64,000 nucleotides of DNA from Hymenobacter ginkgonis. GTDB taxonomy: Bacteria; Bacteroidota; Bacteroidia; Cytophagales; Hymenobacteraceae. The position numbers and the translations under genes were made by a program. Shown one piece after another: positions 7,676-17,329 of this stretch (positions within the stretch are counted from its first letter, which is position 1; each line of letters begins with the position of its first letter). The stretch covers positions 1,178,001 through 1,242,000 of the forward strand of contig NZ_WQKZ01000002.1 in assembly GCF_009755225.1 (NCBI RefSeq). The letters run 5' to 3'. Under the pieces are notes generated by a model. It did no database searches and had not been told where the DNA came from. It worked only from the letters and a program-made list of their open reading frames with translations.

Positions 7676-8338
7676 CTAGGGCGCTACCACTACTTCTTGG
7701 CTAACGCAGTTGCTATCGACGCAGGCGCCGGGGCCGTAGCCGCGCAGGCTCATGCGCACCTGGAAGCGGCCGGGCTTGCGAAACGTGTGCTCGACGCGCG
7801 TGCCCTGCTGGGTGGTGCCGTCGCGAAAATCCCAGGTCACCTTCACGGCCTGGCAGGTGGGGAGTACCGAGTCGAGGGCGTCGAACGTGACGGGCTGATT
7901 GACCTTAATGGCCGCCGCTGGCGCGAGGCTAAAGTTGAGAACCGGCTTGGTAGTGAGGTCTACATCGAAGGTTTTTTCGGCGCGGCGCACTTCGCCCGTG
8001 GCGGGCACCACCACATCGAGCACCACTTGGTAGTGGCCGCGGGCTTGGTAGCAGTGCGTGATGGTGAGGCCCGTGAGGGTAGTGCCATCGCCCATGCGCC
8101 ACTGGTACTCGAGCGGCCCCGCGCCGGGGTCAACCGAGCGGCTAGCGTCGAAGTCAACGCAGAGTTCGGCGGGCTGCATGGGGCCGCACACGGCGGCATC
8201 CTGGGCGTGGGCGGTGAAGCTCATAGCCCACAAACCTGCCACAACCAGCAGCCCATGCCAAGCGTGAGCTAACAAAGCAGGCCGGCGAAAATCGCCCAGC
8301 GGGCCAGCAATTACGAAAGAAAAACCAGGAAAGCGCAC
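7676..8338 (-). CDS. Secreted PKD-domain protein
   Basis: A 220-residue protein with a signal peptide ending about residue 46 (GLWAMSFTAHAQ). Two immunoglobulin-like PKD modules follow: VDFDASRSVDPGAGPLEYQWRMGDG near residues 62-85 and a second with WDFRDGTTQQGTRVEHTF near 169-186. PKD domains mediate binding or spacing in extracellular proteins; there is no catalytic domain and no T9SS sorting domain. It is the last gene of a minus-strand run after the LytTR regulator and hybrid kinase and ends 20 bp from the convergent helical-protein gene. A link to the two-component system is inferred from position only. Confidence 0.7.
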   Translation of the reverse strand: MRFPGFSFVIAGPLGDFRRPALLAHAWHGLLVVAGLWAMSFTAHAQDAAVCGPMQPAELCVDFDASRSVDPGAGPLEYQWRMGDGTTLTGLTITHCYQARGHYQVVLDVVVPATGEVRRAEKTFDVDLTTKPVLNFSLAPAAAIKVNQPVTFDALDSVLPTCQAVKVTWDFRDGTTQQGTRVEHTFRKPGRFQVRMSLRGYGPGACVDSNCVSQEVVVAP

Positions 8339-8405
8339 GAAAAATACGAGTTAAAATACTAGCTGCCGCGCTTCCGCAACTGCCAAATAGCCGGGCCCTA
8401 CCCCC

Positions 8406-9179
8406 TTATAGCTTGTTGAGCCGCTGCGACAGGCCCCGCAGGTAGGTTTGGCCAATCGGAATGTATTTATCCTTAATCAGCAAGGAGTTATCTTCCAAAG
8501 CCTGCACGTGGTCGATGTTGATGATGAACGAGCGGTGCACGCGCACGAAGCGGCCCACCGGAAATTTATCCTCGATGGCCCGCATAGTACTGTAAACGAT
8601 GAACTTACTATTCTTCATCACAATGTGCACGTAGTCGCCCAACGCCTCCACGTAGTAAACATCGGCAAAATCGACGCGTACCAGCTTGGTATCAACTTTC
8701 ACAAACGTGAACTCAGCCGAGCTGCTCGGCAGGGCGTCGGCCTCGGCGGCGCGTTGGGCCGTGATGGCATCCAGTACCTTATTGGCGGCTTGCAAAAAGC
8801 GTGGGTAGCTGAGGGGCTTTAGTAAATAGTCGGCCACGGCGAACTCGAAGGCCTGCACCGCGTACGATTGGCTGCTCGTGATGAGCACCACTTGCGGCGG
8901 GTGGGGTAGGGTGCGCAGCAAGTCGAGGCCCGACATCAGCGGCATTTCTACGTCTAGAAACAGCACGTCAATCTCCTGGGTACGCAGGATTTCGGCCGCT
9001 TCGATGGCGCTGTTGCACGAGCCCGCCGCGCGCAAAAAAGGTGTGTTAGCCACGCAATTGAGCACGATTTGTACCGAGAGGGGGTCGTCATCAACGACCA
9101 GGCAGCGGAGGGGGGGCGCCAAGCCAGCCTCGGTTTCGGGGGTAACAACAGCCATAGAATTATTATAGAAAAAGGACAC
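8406..9179 (-). CDS. LytTR-family response regulator
   Basis: A 257-residue protein with an N-terminal receiver domain (VVDDDPLS acidic patch, phospho-acceptor Asp in FLDVEMP, Lys in LLKPLSYPRF) and a C-terminal LytTR DNA-binding domain (about 150-255: VYYVEALGDYVHIV, VRVHRSFIINIDHV). This is the AgrA/LytR-like class common in Bacteroidota. The second Met (start at 9155, MAVVTPETEA) may be the true start, since a -7-like sequence lies at about 9187-9195 and would leave the first ATG almost leaderless. It lies 113 bp downstream of the hybrid kinase gene on the same strand, a likely cognate pair. Confidence 0.9.
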   Translation of the reverse strand: MSFFYNNSMAVVTPETEAGLAPPLRCLVVDDDPLSVQIVLNCVANTPFLRAAGSCNSAIEAAEILRTQEIDVLFLDVEMPLMSGLDLLRTLPHPPQVVLITSSQSYAVQAFEFAVADYLLKPLSYPRFLQAANKVLDAITAQRAAEADALPSSSAEFTFVKVDTKLVRVDFADVYYVEALGDYVHIVMKNSKFIVYSTMRAIEDKFPVGRFVRVHRSFIINIDHVQALEDNSLLIKDKYIPIGQTYLRGLSQRLNKL

Positions 9180-9292
9180 TTATAGTGCAAATATGCAGGC
9201 TAGCAGCACGACAAGCTGAAATTGCGCTATAAAAAGCCCGTTAACCACCGCTTTTGGTGCGTGTATTGTGCAGGTTAGGGGAGCGGCATGCT

Positions 9293-12200
9293 CTAGGCTC
9301 GCTCGTGCAGCAAGGGGTAGAGCTGGCCCAATTGCTGCCGCACCGCTACTAGCAGCGGTTCGCAGTAGGGGCAGTTGGGCTGGCGGGCGCTGCGCTCTAG
9401 CTCGTCGAGCTGCGTATGCAGGATGGGCACCCCGAAGTAAGCGACCTGGCCTTTCAGCTTGTGCGCCAAGCTGGCTAGGCCGGCGGGGTCGTGGGGGTAG
9501 GCGGCCGCGAGCAACTGTTCTAGGGCGGGTGCTTCGGTAAGAAAAGTATTGACTATCTGCTTGATGAAGCCTGCATTGCCGCCCGCCAAGTCTTCGAGTT
9601 GCTGCCAGTTGGGGCGCAGCGGGGGAGGGCTGGCGGGGGCTGCTAGCTCAGGGCTGGGTGCGGGGGTAGGGCTTGGGCTGGTGGCGCTTGCTAGCCGGCC
9701 GGTGCAGTGCGCCAGCCGCGCATACAGCGTGGCGGGCTCGAAGGGCTTGGCCAAAATGTCGTTCATACCGGCCGCCAGCGCCAAGCTGCGGTCTTCGGGC
9801 AGCACCGAGGCAGTGAGACCGATAATGGGCAAGCTGCTCAGGCTCGGAAAGTGCTGGCGCAATGCGCGGGTAGCGGCGTAGCCATCCAGCTCCGGCATCT
9901 GAATGTCCATGAAAATGGCGTCGAAGGGCGTGGTGGCGGCCAGCGCTTGCTCCACGGCCAAGCGGCCATTGTCGGCTATTACCACCTGCACATTCCAGTT
10001 TTCCAGCGTTTTGCGCGCTACCAGCTGGTTGAGGGCATTGTCTTCGGCTACTAGCACGCGCAGGGCCGGCTCGAAGGCCGGCAGCGGGCCCGCCACCGCG
10101 TTGGGGTGGGCCTGCGCGGCGTCGGCCACGGGGTATGTCAGTTCAAAATAAAATTCCGACCCTACCCCCTCCTCACTGCGTACCCCCAGTTGGCCGCCGT
10201 GCAGCTGCACCAGGTTGCGGGCAATGCTGAGACCCAGGCCGGTACCGCCAAACTCGCGGGTAGTACTGGCATTGGCCTGCGAAAAATCTTCAAAAATGGC
10301 CGTCAGCTTATCGGCCGCAATGCCAATGCCGGTATCCTGCACCGTAAAGCGAAGCACCACGTGCCCGGCCGGGCCGCCTGCCACCGGCGCCACCCGCACC
10401 GTAACGCCGCCTTGGCGCGTGAACTTCAAGGCGTTGCTCACCAAGTTTACCAGCACTTGCTGCAAGCGCACCGGGTCGCCGATTACCGCCACGGGCACAG
10501 TCGCATCTACCAACACGCTTAGGCGCAGGCCCTTGCTGTCGGCCGCGTAGCGAAACATGGTGCTGAGCCCGCGCACGGCCTCGGGCAGCCGGAAAGCCAC
10601 CTGCTCCAGCGTAAGTTTGCCAGCTTCCATCTTCGACGAATCGAGGATGTCGTTGAGAATCACTAGCAAGTTTTGCGACGACGAGCCGATGGCCGTGAGG
10701 TACTCGGCCTGCTCGGGGGTAGGGCTGGTATGCTGCAACAAGTTGGTGAGGCCGATAACCGCGTTCATCGGGGTGCGGATTTCGTGGCTCATGTTGGCCA
10801 AAAACTGCGCCTTGGCCCGGCGCGATGCCTCAGCCGCATCGCGCGCCACCAGCAGCTCGCTGTTTATCTGCTCGATGTGGTGGTTTTGGCGGCGTAGCTC
10901 AGTAGTGCGCTCGCGCACAGTGTGTTCGAGCTGAAATTTCTGGCGACGCAGCACGCCTTCGCGGCCCCGCACTATGGCCACTGCGGCGCCCGCCAGCAGC
11001 CCCAGGCCCGCTAGCAGCGCCCACGGTTGGCGCCACCACGGCGTAGCAATGCCAAACTCACTGCGCCGCGCCGGGCTCCAGCTGGCAGCTGGCCCGGCGC
11101 GGCGCACTTGCACTTCGAGCACGTAGTGGCCCGGTCCCAGGCCCACAAACTGCGCTTCGCCGGCCAGGCTGGGCCGGCTCCATTCCGTAGAAAGCCCCCG
11201 TAGCCGGTAGCGGTACTGCAAGCCTTGGGTGCCGTTGGCAGCTAGACTAATGCCTTGAAAAACAAAGCTTACGTGGTGCTGCCCCGCGCTGAGTTGGCCC
11301 AGCGCTGCGGCCGGCCGCGCCTCGCCATCTACCTCGGCACTCGCCAGCGCTAAGCCAGGAGCAGCTGGGGGCAGGGCAGGGTAGCCCAGGGTGCCCAAGT
11401 CGAGGCGCAGCAGGCCGGTGCGGGTGCCTACCCAGGCCACGGAGGTCGGCCCAGCCGTCAGGGCCGCAGCCGGTAGGCAGCCGCGCACCAACGGGTCGTC
11501 GGGCGTGGCGAGGGGGGTAGCCCGGTGCCCCTGAAGGTCGAGCCGGCTTAGGCCCTGCGGGTGCACCAGCAGCAGGCCGGCGGCCCTACCCCCCCCGGCA
11601 GCCGGCAGGGGTAGGAGGGCAGTAAAATAGTTGTCGGGCAAGCCCGTAGCGGTCGTGAGGTGCTGCCAAGCGCCCGCCTTAGCCGGATGGTAGTACAAGC
11701 CTTGCCCTTCGGTGCCCACCCAAATTGTGCCGTCGGTTGTTTCAGCTAAAGCGCTGGCATCAAGGCCCGCGCGGTTGAGGCGGGTGTAGGTAAAGCGCTT
11801 GCGGGCGGGCTCCCACACGGCCAAGCCGGTATTGTGCGTACCCACCCACACGCGGCCGGTATGGTCGGCCAGCAGGGCAAAAATGCTGTTGTGCAGCAAG
11901 CCATTGGCTGTGCTGAAGTGTTGCACGACTGGGGCAGGAGCCGAGGCCGAGGCATTGGGCAACAAATAAATGCCGTCGGCGGCTGTGCCTACCCACAGCC
12001 CCGAGCCGGGCGCATACGCCAGCGCCGTAACGGCCGAGCCCAGGCTATCCGACAGCCCCGCTACTGCTTGGGCGGGTTGCCCTGGCGCAGAAACTGCCCA
12101 TACTCCCAAGGCATTGCCCACCCAAAAGCCGCCTCCCAAGGCAGCCGGCCGGGCCAGCAAGGCTGTGGCCGGCTCGCCGGGTAGCGGGGGCAACTGACTG

Positions 12201-13039
12201 CCCGCCGCCACAATTGAGCCACTAGTCGCACTGGGTAACCGGAAAAACGGCCCCCCATTGAAAGTGCTCCATACGTGGGACGGCCTCTTAGTAGCTGATT
12301 GGTTGACTATTACTAAACTAGCGCCGCTGGGGCCACTGGGTAAGGGCAGCAAGCTCAGGTGCTTGTCGGAGTGCCGCCACAGGCCCTGGCCGGCAGTGCC
12401 GAGCCAGGTATTGCCCTCGCGGTCTTCGAGCAGGCAGGTCAGGCTTACCTCCGGGGGTAGGCCCAGCGGGTAGCGGTGTAGGTAGGCATTGAGGCGGGCC
12501 CTATCGGGGCTAGGTGGGCCGACGAGCGCAGCCTGCCCGCCCGCTGTGGGAGTAGGGGCGGTCCGAAAATTCGGGCCGCCCGCCGTTCGCACCGACTGCC
12601 CGCCCTGGTAGTGGCGCACCCAGAGGCTACCGGTGGCCGGGTCTTCGCGCAGGCCGGTAACGAAGTTTTCGGCCAAGCCATCGCGGGTAGTGAAGGTCAC
12701 AAAGCGGCTGCCGTCGTAGCGCACCAAGCCCTCGGCGGTGCCCAGCCAGAGGTAGCCCTGCCGGTCTTGCAGCAAGCAATAAATAAATGGTTGGCTTAGG
12801 CCTTCTGTAGGCCCAAACTGCCGCACGTAGGCCCGCGCCGGCGCGGGGGCTGGCGTTGCCCAGGCGGCGGCGGGCAGCAGCCAAGCCAGCAGCCCTACCC
12901 CTAGCCAGTGAAGCGACTTCTGCCGCAAATACTTAAAATCAATCACGTAAAAAATAGCGCCAGTGCTGGTAGTCCATAGCAGATAAGGCAGCAAATTAGT
13001 TGGAGCGCGGGCGAAAGCTAGAGGCTTTTGGCTAAGCAA
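9293..13039 (-). CDS. Hybrid two-component histidine kinase with periplasmic propeller, receiver and Hpt domains
   Basis: A 1248-residue one-protein phosphorelay of the hybrid two-component type found in glycan sensing. In order: signal segment (about 32-62), two-component-regulator propeller repeats (for example GYLWLGTAEGLVRYDG, about 65-600), a Y_Y_Y module (about 610-680), one membrane helix (about 690-710), HisKA with phospho-acceptor His752 in MSHEIRTPMN, HATPase_c, a receiver with Asp1045 in FMDIQMPELDG, and an Hpt domain with His1193 in AHKLKG. Unlike Bacteroides HTCS proteins it lacks a C-terminal AraC domain, so output probably goes through the adjacent LytTR regulator. A GTG at 12946 is an alternative start that places the signal peptide at the N-terminus. 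Confidence 0.92.
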   Translation of the reverse strand: MLSQKPLAFARAPTNLLPYLLWTTSTGAIFYVIDFKYLRQKSLHWLGVGLLAWLLPAAAWATPAPAPARAYVRQFGPTEGLSQPFIYCLLQDRQGYLWLGTAEGLVRYDGSRFVTFTTRDGLAENFVTGLREDPATGSLWVRHYQGGQSVRTAGGPNFRTAPTPTAGGQAALVGPPSPDRARLNAYLHRYPLGLPPEVSLTCLLEDREGNTWLGTAGQGLWRHSDKHLSLLPLPSGPSGASLVIVNQSATKRPSHVWSTFNGGPFFRLPSATSGSIVAAGSQLPPLPGEPATALLARPAALGGGFWVGNALGVWAVSAPGQPAQAVAGLSDSLGSAVTALAYAPGSGLWVGTAADGIYLLPNASASAPAPVVQHFSTANGLLHNSIFALLADHTGRVWVGTHNTGLAVWEPARKRFTYTRLNRAGLDASALAETTDGTIWVGTEGQGLYYHPAKAGAWQHLTTATGLPDNYFTALLPLPAAGGGRAAGLLLVHPQGLSRLDLQGHRATPLATPDDPLVRGCLPAAALTAGPTSVAWVGTRTGLLRLDLGTLGYPALPPAAPGLALASAEVDGEARPAAALGQLSAGQHHVSFVFQGISLAANGTQGLQYRYRLRGLSTEWSRPSLAGEAQFVGLGPGHYVLEVQVRRAGPAASWSPARRSEFGIATPWWRQPWALLAGLGLLAGAAVAIVRGREGVLRRQKFQLEHTVRERTTELRRQNHHIEQINSELLVARDAAEASRRAKAQFLANMSHEIRTPMNAVIGLTNLLQHTSPTPEQAEYLTAIGSSSQNLLVILNDILDSSKMEAGKLTLEQVAFRLPEAVRGLSTMFRYAADSKGLRLSVLVDATVPVAVIGDPVRLQQVLVNLVSNALKFTRQGGVTVRVAPVAGGPAGHVVLRFTVQDTGIGIAADKLTAIFEDFSQANASTTREFGGTGLGLSIARNLVQLHGGQLGVRSEEGVGSEFYFELTYPVADAAQAHPNAVAGPLPAFEPALRVLVAEDNALNQLVARKTLENWNVQVVIADNGRLAVEQALAATTPFDAIFMDIQMPELDGYAATRALRQHFPSLSSLPIIGLTASVLPEDRSLALAAGMNDILAKPFEPATLYARLAHCTGRLASATSPSPTPAPSPELAAPASPPPLRPNWQQLEDLAGGNAGFIKQIVNTFLTEAPALEQLLAAAYPHDPAGLASLAHKLKGQVAYFGVPILHTQLDELERSARQPNCPYCEPLLVAVRQQLGQLYPLLHERA

Positions 13040-13135
13040 GCCTTTTTGCTGGTTAAAAGCAGCAGCTTAATTGCTGAGTACAAGTTAGGCCCACGTGCCG
13101 CTAGCGCGCCGTCTTTCACCGGTTATTAGCAATTG

Positions 13136-13176
13136 TGTGGATAAAATGCTTGCATGTTAATAACTTGTGTGGATAA
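13136..13176 (+). repeat. Pair of DnaA-box-like direct repeats
   Basis: TGTGGATAA occurs at 13136-13144 and 13168-13176 in the same orientation, 32 bp apart, each within a 12-bp TTGTGTGGATAA repeat. The complement TTATCCACA is the classical DnaA box. The sites lie upstream of the hybrid kinase gene in an AT-rich gap. Two boxes are too few to call an origin; regulation by DnaA or an unrelated regulator are both possible. Confidence 0.4.
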
Positions 13177-13194
13177 CTAGTAAGCTAAATAAAA

Positions 13195-13225
13195 AAATGG
13201 CCGGGCGAATTTCGCCCGGCCATTT
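13195..13225 (-). terminator. Rho-independent terminator of the subtilase gene
   Basis: A perfect 15-bp inverted repeat (arms AAATGGCCGGGCGAA and its complement, 1-nt centre) lies 21 bp after the stop of the minus-strand peptidase gene and is followed on that strand by a T-run (13191-13197). Confidence 0.85.
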
Positions 13226-13246
13226 CGAGGTATTCTGCAAAAGTTG

Positions 13247-16200
13247 CTACTCCAGCACAATGCGGCGGGCAGCGGGCGTGCCTGTAGCCGGCGTATACAC
13301 CAGGTTGTAGAGGCCAGTGGCCACGGGCAGGCTAAGGGTGCGCTCGAGGGCGGCGCCGGTTTGCTGCACCTGCTCTTGCCACACCACGCGGCCCAGGTTG
13401 TCGAAGAGGCGCAGGCTCACGCTGCCCGAGTAGGCTGGTAGCGTTACGTGCAGGCTGCTGCCGGCGGGGGTAGGGTTGGGCCAGGCTTCGAGGCCCACGG
13501 CGGTGGCGGCGGTGGTGAGAGCTAACAAGTTATTGCCTACCTGCACATTGTCGAGGTACAAGTATTGGCCGAAGCCGTTGCGCCCCACAAAGCGAATCAC
13601 CACCGACTTGCCAGCGTAGGGCGTCAGGTCTACGCGCTCTTGGCGCCAGTCGGCCCCCGAGGCGGGCAAGAAAATAGCCTCATCCTTGGGCGAAGTGGTG
13701 GGCAGCGTGCCTGCCGAGCCCTTGGCATAAGGCTTGCCCAGGATGGCGCCGGTGCAGGCGTCGGCAATCTGCACGGTTAGCGAATCGAGTTGGTTATCAG
13801 TCACCTTACCATAGGCCACGTCGAAGAGCAGGGTGGGGGTAGTGCGGCCCACCAGGCTCAGGGCCGGCGTATACACCGCGTCATGCTCACCCACATTGGA
13901 GTCAAACCAGAAGGGCGCCCGCAGCGCTCGGCTAGCTTGGCCATTGCGGCCGATAATGCCTTCGGCTATCTGCCAAGTGACGCCCTGGTCGGGGTTGACG
14001 ATGCTCCAGCCGGCGGGCAGGGTTTGCGAGTTGGCGGTGTTGTCGAACGTCTCGGTGAAGGGCAGCGCCCGGCCGCCCACCGCCACCGCAATGTTTGTAG
14101 TAGTGCTGCCGTAGGCGTTGCTCACGGTGAGCGTGGCCACGTAGTTGCCGGCCGCCGCGTAGGTTACTACCCCCGGGTTTTGGGCCGACGAGGTAGCCGG
14201 CGAGCCGCCCGGAAAGCTCCAGCTATACGTGCCGGGGCAGTAGGCTGCCGTGCTGCCAAACGTGACGGTGCCGCCGGGGCAAATGCTGGCGTTGGTGGTC
14301 GTGACGGTGGCCAGCGGCGCGCGGCCGTACACAAATACGTAGCCCGTATCGGTGCGCGCCACGGTGCCGTTGGCATTGGTTACGCTCAGCGTCACGGCGT
14401 AGTGGCCGGGCGTGTTGTAGACCACCGCCGGCGTGCGCGAAGTAGAAGTGGCGGGCGTGCCGCCAGCAAACGTCCAAGCGTAGCTCGTGGGCTTAAATAA
14501 CGAGGAATCAGCGTACTGCACCGTTAGGCCGGGGCAGCCGATGAGGGGCTGAGTCGAGTTATAAAGCGCTACCGGCGCGGGCGTCAGGCCCGTCACGGCA
14601 ATGTCGTCGAACACGCGACCGGCGCGGCTGCTAGCCGTGTTGCCCGTGGCCGCCCCCGTGCCGTACTGCTGAAACTTGAGGCGCACATCGTTGCCCAGGG
14701 TGAGGCCGTTGGCAGTGGCTAGCTGGGTTAGGCTCACCGACTTGGTTTGGTAAGTAGTAGTGGCGTTGGTGCCTGTGAGGTCGAACACGCGGTACCAGGT
14801 GGTGCCGCCATCCACGCTCAGCGCGACGCCATCAGTGTTGCTGGAGCCCGTAAACTGCGCCGGCATCACTTGGTCGGTTTCGGCCGCAAACTTGCGCTCG
14901 CGGAAAGTCAGCAGCGCGCTGCTGGCCGACACACCGCGTAGGTACCACACTACTTCATTCAGTGCGTTGGCCGTTATGCCGGGGTACGAATCGAGCAGCA
15001 AGTGCTGCGTGCCCGAGGCCGGGTTCAGGGTATTTATCACTTGCACCCTACCCCCCCGGGTGCTGCTCACCGTCCAGCTAGTGGGCAAGGCGCCTTTTTC
15101 GAGGTCTTCTACCGCTGGCGGCGTAATGGCCACGGCAGGTCCATAAATCGCCGTAAAAGCATCAATCAGCCCCGCGCCGGTTTGCAAATCGGCCGTAGTG
15201 GCGCCCAGCAGGCGGGCCGTCGAGGTGAGGCGGGCGTACACCTGGGCGGGTGTCAAATTTGGCTCCGACTGCCGCAGCAGGGCCGCGATGCCCGCCGCGT
15301 GCGGCGCCGCCGCCGACGTGCCGAAGAAGTTAGGGAAGCCATCGCCTTCCAAGTCATCTGCACTGGTGCCAAACGACGACGTATTCACGCCATCCGCGGC
15401 CGCAAAATTGGGCTTCTGGCGCACTTCGGGCGTGGCTAGGGCCGTGCCATTGGGCGCAAACAAGATGGTAGGCCGGCCCAGCGACGTGTAGGGCTCGGGC
15501 ACGCGCGGGCTGTAGTAGGGCACGGCCGCCACCGCCATGGCGGCCACGGCGGCTGGGTGGCCCACCAGGGTGCCGCTGTTCGTTTGCCACTCGGTGGGTC
15601 CGACAACGGTAGCAGGCAGGCCGTTAAGCTCGTTGATGTATTTGAGGCGGGTAGGGTTGGCGGTGCCAGCCCGGCGCACAATATGCAGGTCAAACGCTGT
15701 AGTGTGCGTCTGGCTGCTGTCATTCGAAAAGCCAATAATTTCCGCTGGGTACTGAAACCCAACATTGTCGATGGTCGAGCTGGCCACCGTGTCGCCCTTC
15801 TGTACGACGCCACTCGGGCGCACCTTCACCAGGTACATATCGAGGTCGGTTTTTACGCCTGTGCTGGTGTAAAAAGGGTCTGACCATTGCAGCGGCAAAA
15901 GCAGGTCGTAGCCATCCGATACCACAAAGCGCTGGGTGAGGTCGGGGGTGCCGGTGGTTGAAAAATTCAGCCGCCCTACCCCCTGCGCATCGTTTACGAA
16001 AGCCGGGGTCGTGTTTTCGTAGCTATTATTAGCGTTGTTGCCCGCTGACGAAAAGTACGCCACGCCCTGCCCCACTACCTGCGTAATGGCTTGGGCAATA
16101 ATACCATCCTGAAAAAATGGCTCCAAAAAATACCCGACGTCGTCCACAATTACTTTGCAGTTGCCCTGCGCCGGGTCGGCCAGCCGAATAATCTGGTTGG

Positions 16201-17023
16201 CAAAATCGGCCTCGCTCACGTTGGCCGTGCTGAAGGCCAGCGGCGAGCCCGGCGCTAGGTCGTGCGCAATCTGGCACATGGCGCGGCCCTCGTCGGTGGT
16301 GCCATCGTCGAGCAGCACCTGCACCCCGTTGGTGGGCAAGTCGCCGGTCGAGATATCCGTGGCCGCCCCGTTCTGCGAATTAAACGAGTCGCTGAGCACC
16401 CCTACGCGCACCCCCGAACCGTCGAGGTTTTTGGGGCGGGTAGCGCGGCTGCGGGCCACTTCCATCGCGTAGTCGCCCTGGCTGGTAATCACGCCTGCGC
16501 GCGATTGCGGCCGGTAGGCGGGCACCACGCCCAGCAGCCCCTGCGTAGTCAAAGCGCCTACCCCCTGGCTGCCGGCCGCTAGCTGGCTCAGCGGCAGCAG
16601 GCCCTCCACAAAGTGTAGGGTAGGGTAGGCGGCGGCCACTACAAAGCCGCGGCTTTGCAAGTTGGGTAGCAGTGCGGCCACGTTTTGAGCGGTGATGTGC
16701 ACCATCACGGCCGTGCCATCCTTGCTAAACCGCAGCAGCGGAAACGCCGCATTGGCCGCCGCGGCGCTGGTGCGCAGGCTGCGGTTGGCCTGCCCCGCGG
16801 TGTACAGGCGCTGCAAGTCGCTGCTGAGCCGCGCCTTTGGGTCGGTGCGCAGGGCGGCTATGGCGGGCTTGGGCGCCTGCCGGTGGGTAGCTAGCCGGCT
16901 CGCCGAAGGCTGCCCCAGTTTTATACCGGGTTTTTGAGCTAGCGCCGCGTGGCCGAGCCCAGCCCATGCTGCTACGCCTAGCAGGGCCCAGCGCAGCGGC
17001 GGAGAGAATACGTTTTTACTCAT
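13247..17023 (-). CDS. Secreted S8-type serine peptidase with two PKD domains and T9SS sorting domain
   Basis: About 1258 residues from the ATG at 17023 (MSKNVFSPPLRW, signal peptide ending GLGHAALAQ); the frame stays open 21 codons further upstream but without a better leader. The subtilisin-like core shows Asp212 (GVLSDSF) and Ser570 (GTSAAAPHAAG). The usual catalytic His block is replaced by DEGRAMCQIAHDLAPG with Glu245, as in an S8 subgroup that resembles the Ser-Glu-Asp sedolisins. A jelly-roll-like region, two PKD modules (WTFAGGTPAT and WSFPGGSPAT segments) and a further beta-rich domain follow. The C-terminus (AWPNPTPAGSSL to ARRIVLE) is a type A T9SS sorting domain, so the protein should reach the cell surface or medium. 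Confidence 0.9.
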   Translation of the reverse strand: MSKNVFSPPLRWALLGVAAWAGLGHAALAQKPGIKLGQPSASRLATHRQAPKPAIAALRTDPKARLSSDLQRLYTAGQANRSLRTSAAAANAAFPLLRFSKDGTAVMVHITAQNVAALLPNLQSRGFVVAAAYPTLHFVEGLLPLSQLAAGSQGVGALTTQGLLGVVPAYRPQSRAGVITSQGDYAMEVARSRATRPKNLDGSGVRVGVLSDSFNSQNGAATDISTGDLPTNGVQVLLDDGTTDEGRAMCQIAHDLAPGSPLAFSTANVSEADFANQIIRLADPAQGNCKVIVDDVGYFLEPFFQDGIIAQAITQVVGQGVAYFSSAGNNANNSYENTTPAFVNDAQGVGRLNFSTTGTPDLTQRFVVSDGYDLLLPLQWSDPFYTSTGVKTDLDMYLVKVRPSGVVQKGDTVASSTIDNVGFQYPAEIIGFSNDSSQTHTTAFDLHIVRRAGTANPTRLKYINELNGLPATVVGPTEWQTNSGTLVGHPAAVAAMAVAAVPYYSPRVPEPYTSLGRPTILFAPNGTALATPEVRQKPNFAAADGVNTSSFGTSADDLEGDGFPNFFGTSAAAPHAAGIAALLRQSEPNLTPAQVYARLTSTARLLGATTADLQTGAGLIDAFTAIYGPAVAITPPAVEDLEKGALPTSWTVSSTRGGRVQVINTLNPASGTQHLLLDSYPGITANALNEVVWYLRGVSASSALLTFRERKFAAETDQVMPAQFTGSSNTDGVALSVDGGTTWYRVFDLTGTNATTTYQTKSVSLTQLATANGLTLGNDVRLKFQQYGTGAATGNTASSRAGRVFDDIAVTGLTPAPVALYNSTQPLIGCPGLTVQYADSSLFKPTSYAWTFAGGTPATSTSRTPAVVYNTPGHYAVTLSVTNANGTVARTDTGYVFVYGRAPLATVTTTNASICPGGTVTFGSTAAYCPGTYSWSFPGGSPATSSAQNPGVVTYAAAGNYVATLTVSNAYGSTTTNIAVAVGGRALPFTETFDNTANSQTLPAGWSIVNPDQGVTWQIAEGIIGRNGQASRALRAPFWFDSNVGEHDAVYTPALSLVGRTTPTLLFDVAYGKVTDNQLDSLTVQIADACTGAILGKPYAKGSAGTLPTTSPKDEAIFLPASGADWRQERVDLTPYAGKSVVIRFVGRNGFGQYLYLDNVQVGNNLLALTTAATAVGLEAWPNPTPAGSSLHVTLPAYSGSVSLRLFDNLGRVVWQEQVQQTGAALERTLSLPVATGLYNLVYTPATGTPAARRIVLE

Positions 17024-17264
17024 GCGAACAAGGGGTGGGGTGAGGGAATGATGAATGAAAAGGCCACCTAGGAGCCGTCTAATCAACGCGCTAGCGCTTG
17101 CTAAGCAAGATAGCGCTAGCCTAGCTAAGTTGGGCAGCGCCGCCGCCCAGCCGCCGCCGCGCGTCGACCAATCGGAGCTTGTACATCGCCATTTCGCCAG
17201 ACATTAGCCGCGGCCGAACCTTTTGCTAGCCTGGTGGTTTCTAGCAATTAGCGCGAGGCTGCCG

Positions 17265-17272
17265 TAATTTTG
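17265..17272 (+). promoter_or_regulatory. Promoter -7 box of the bacilliredoxin gene
   Basis: TAATTTTG matches the Bacteroidota -7 consensus TAnnTTTG. Transcription would start near 17279, about 50 bp before the ATG at 17330. It also argues against translation from the longer frame that opens at 17270. Confidence 0.5.
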
Positions 17273-17329
17273 TACGTGCGCCGGCGAGCATTCCGCGCAG
17301 TTCTATACCTTATTTTTTGTTGTAAAAAG

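Noticed and set aside
29..12799. Many additional frames antisense to or in other frames of large genes
   Set aside because: High GC gives long spurious frames; they show Arg/Pro/Ala-rich composition and no domains, and overlap genes with clear family signatures.
13081..13246. Replication origin
   Set aside because: Only two DnaA-box-like sites, no dnaA, dnaN or gidA nearby and no DNA unwinding element that I can define; reported as a paired repeat instead.
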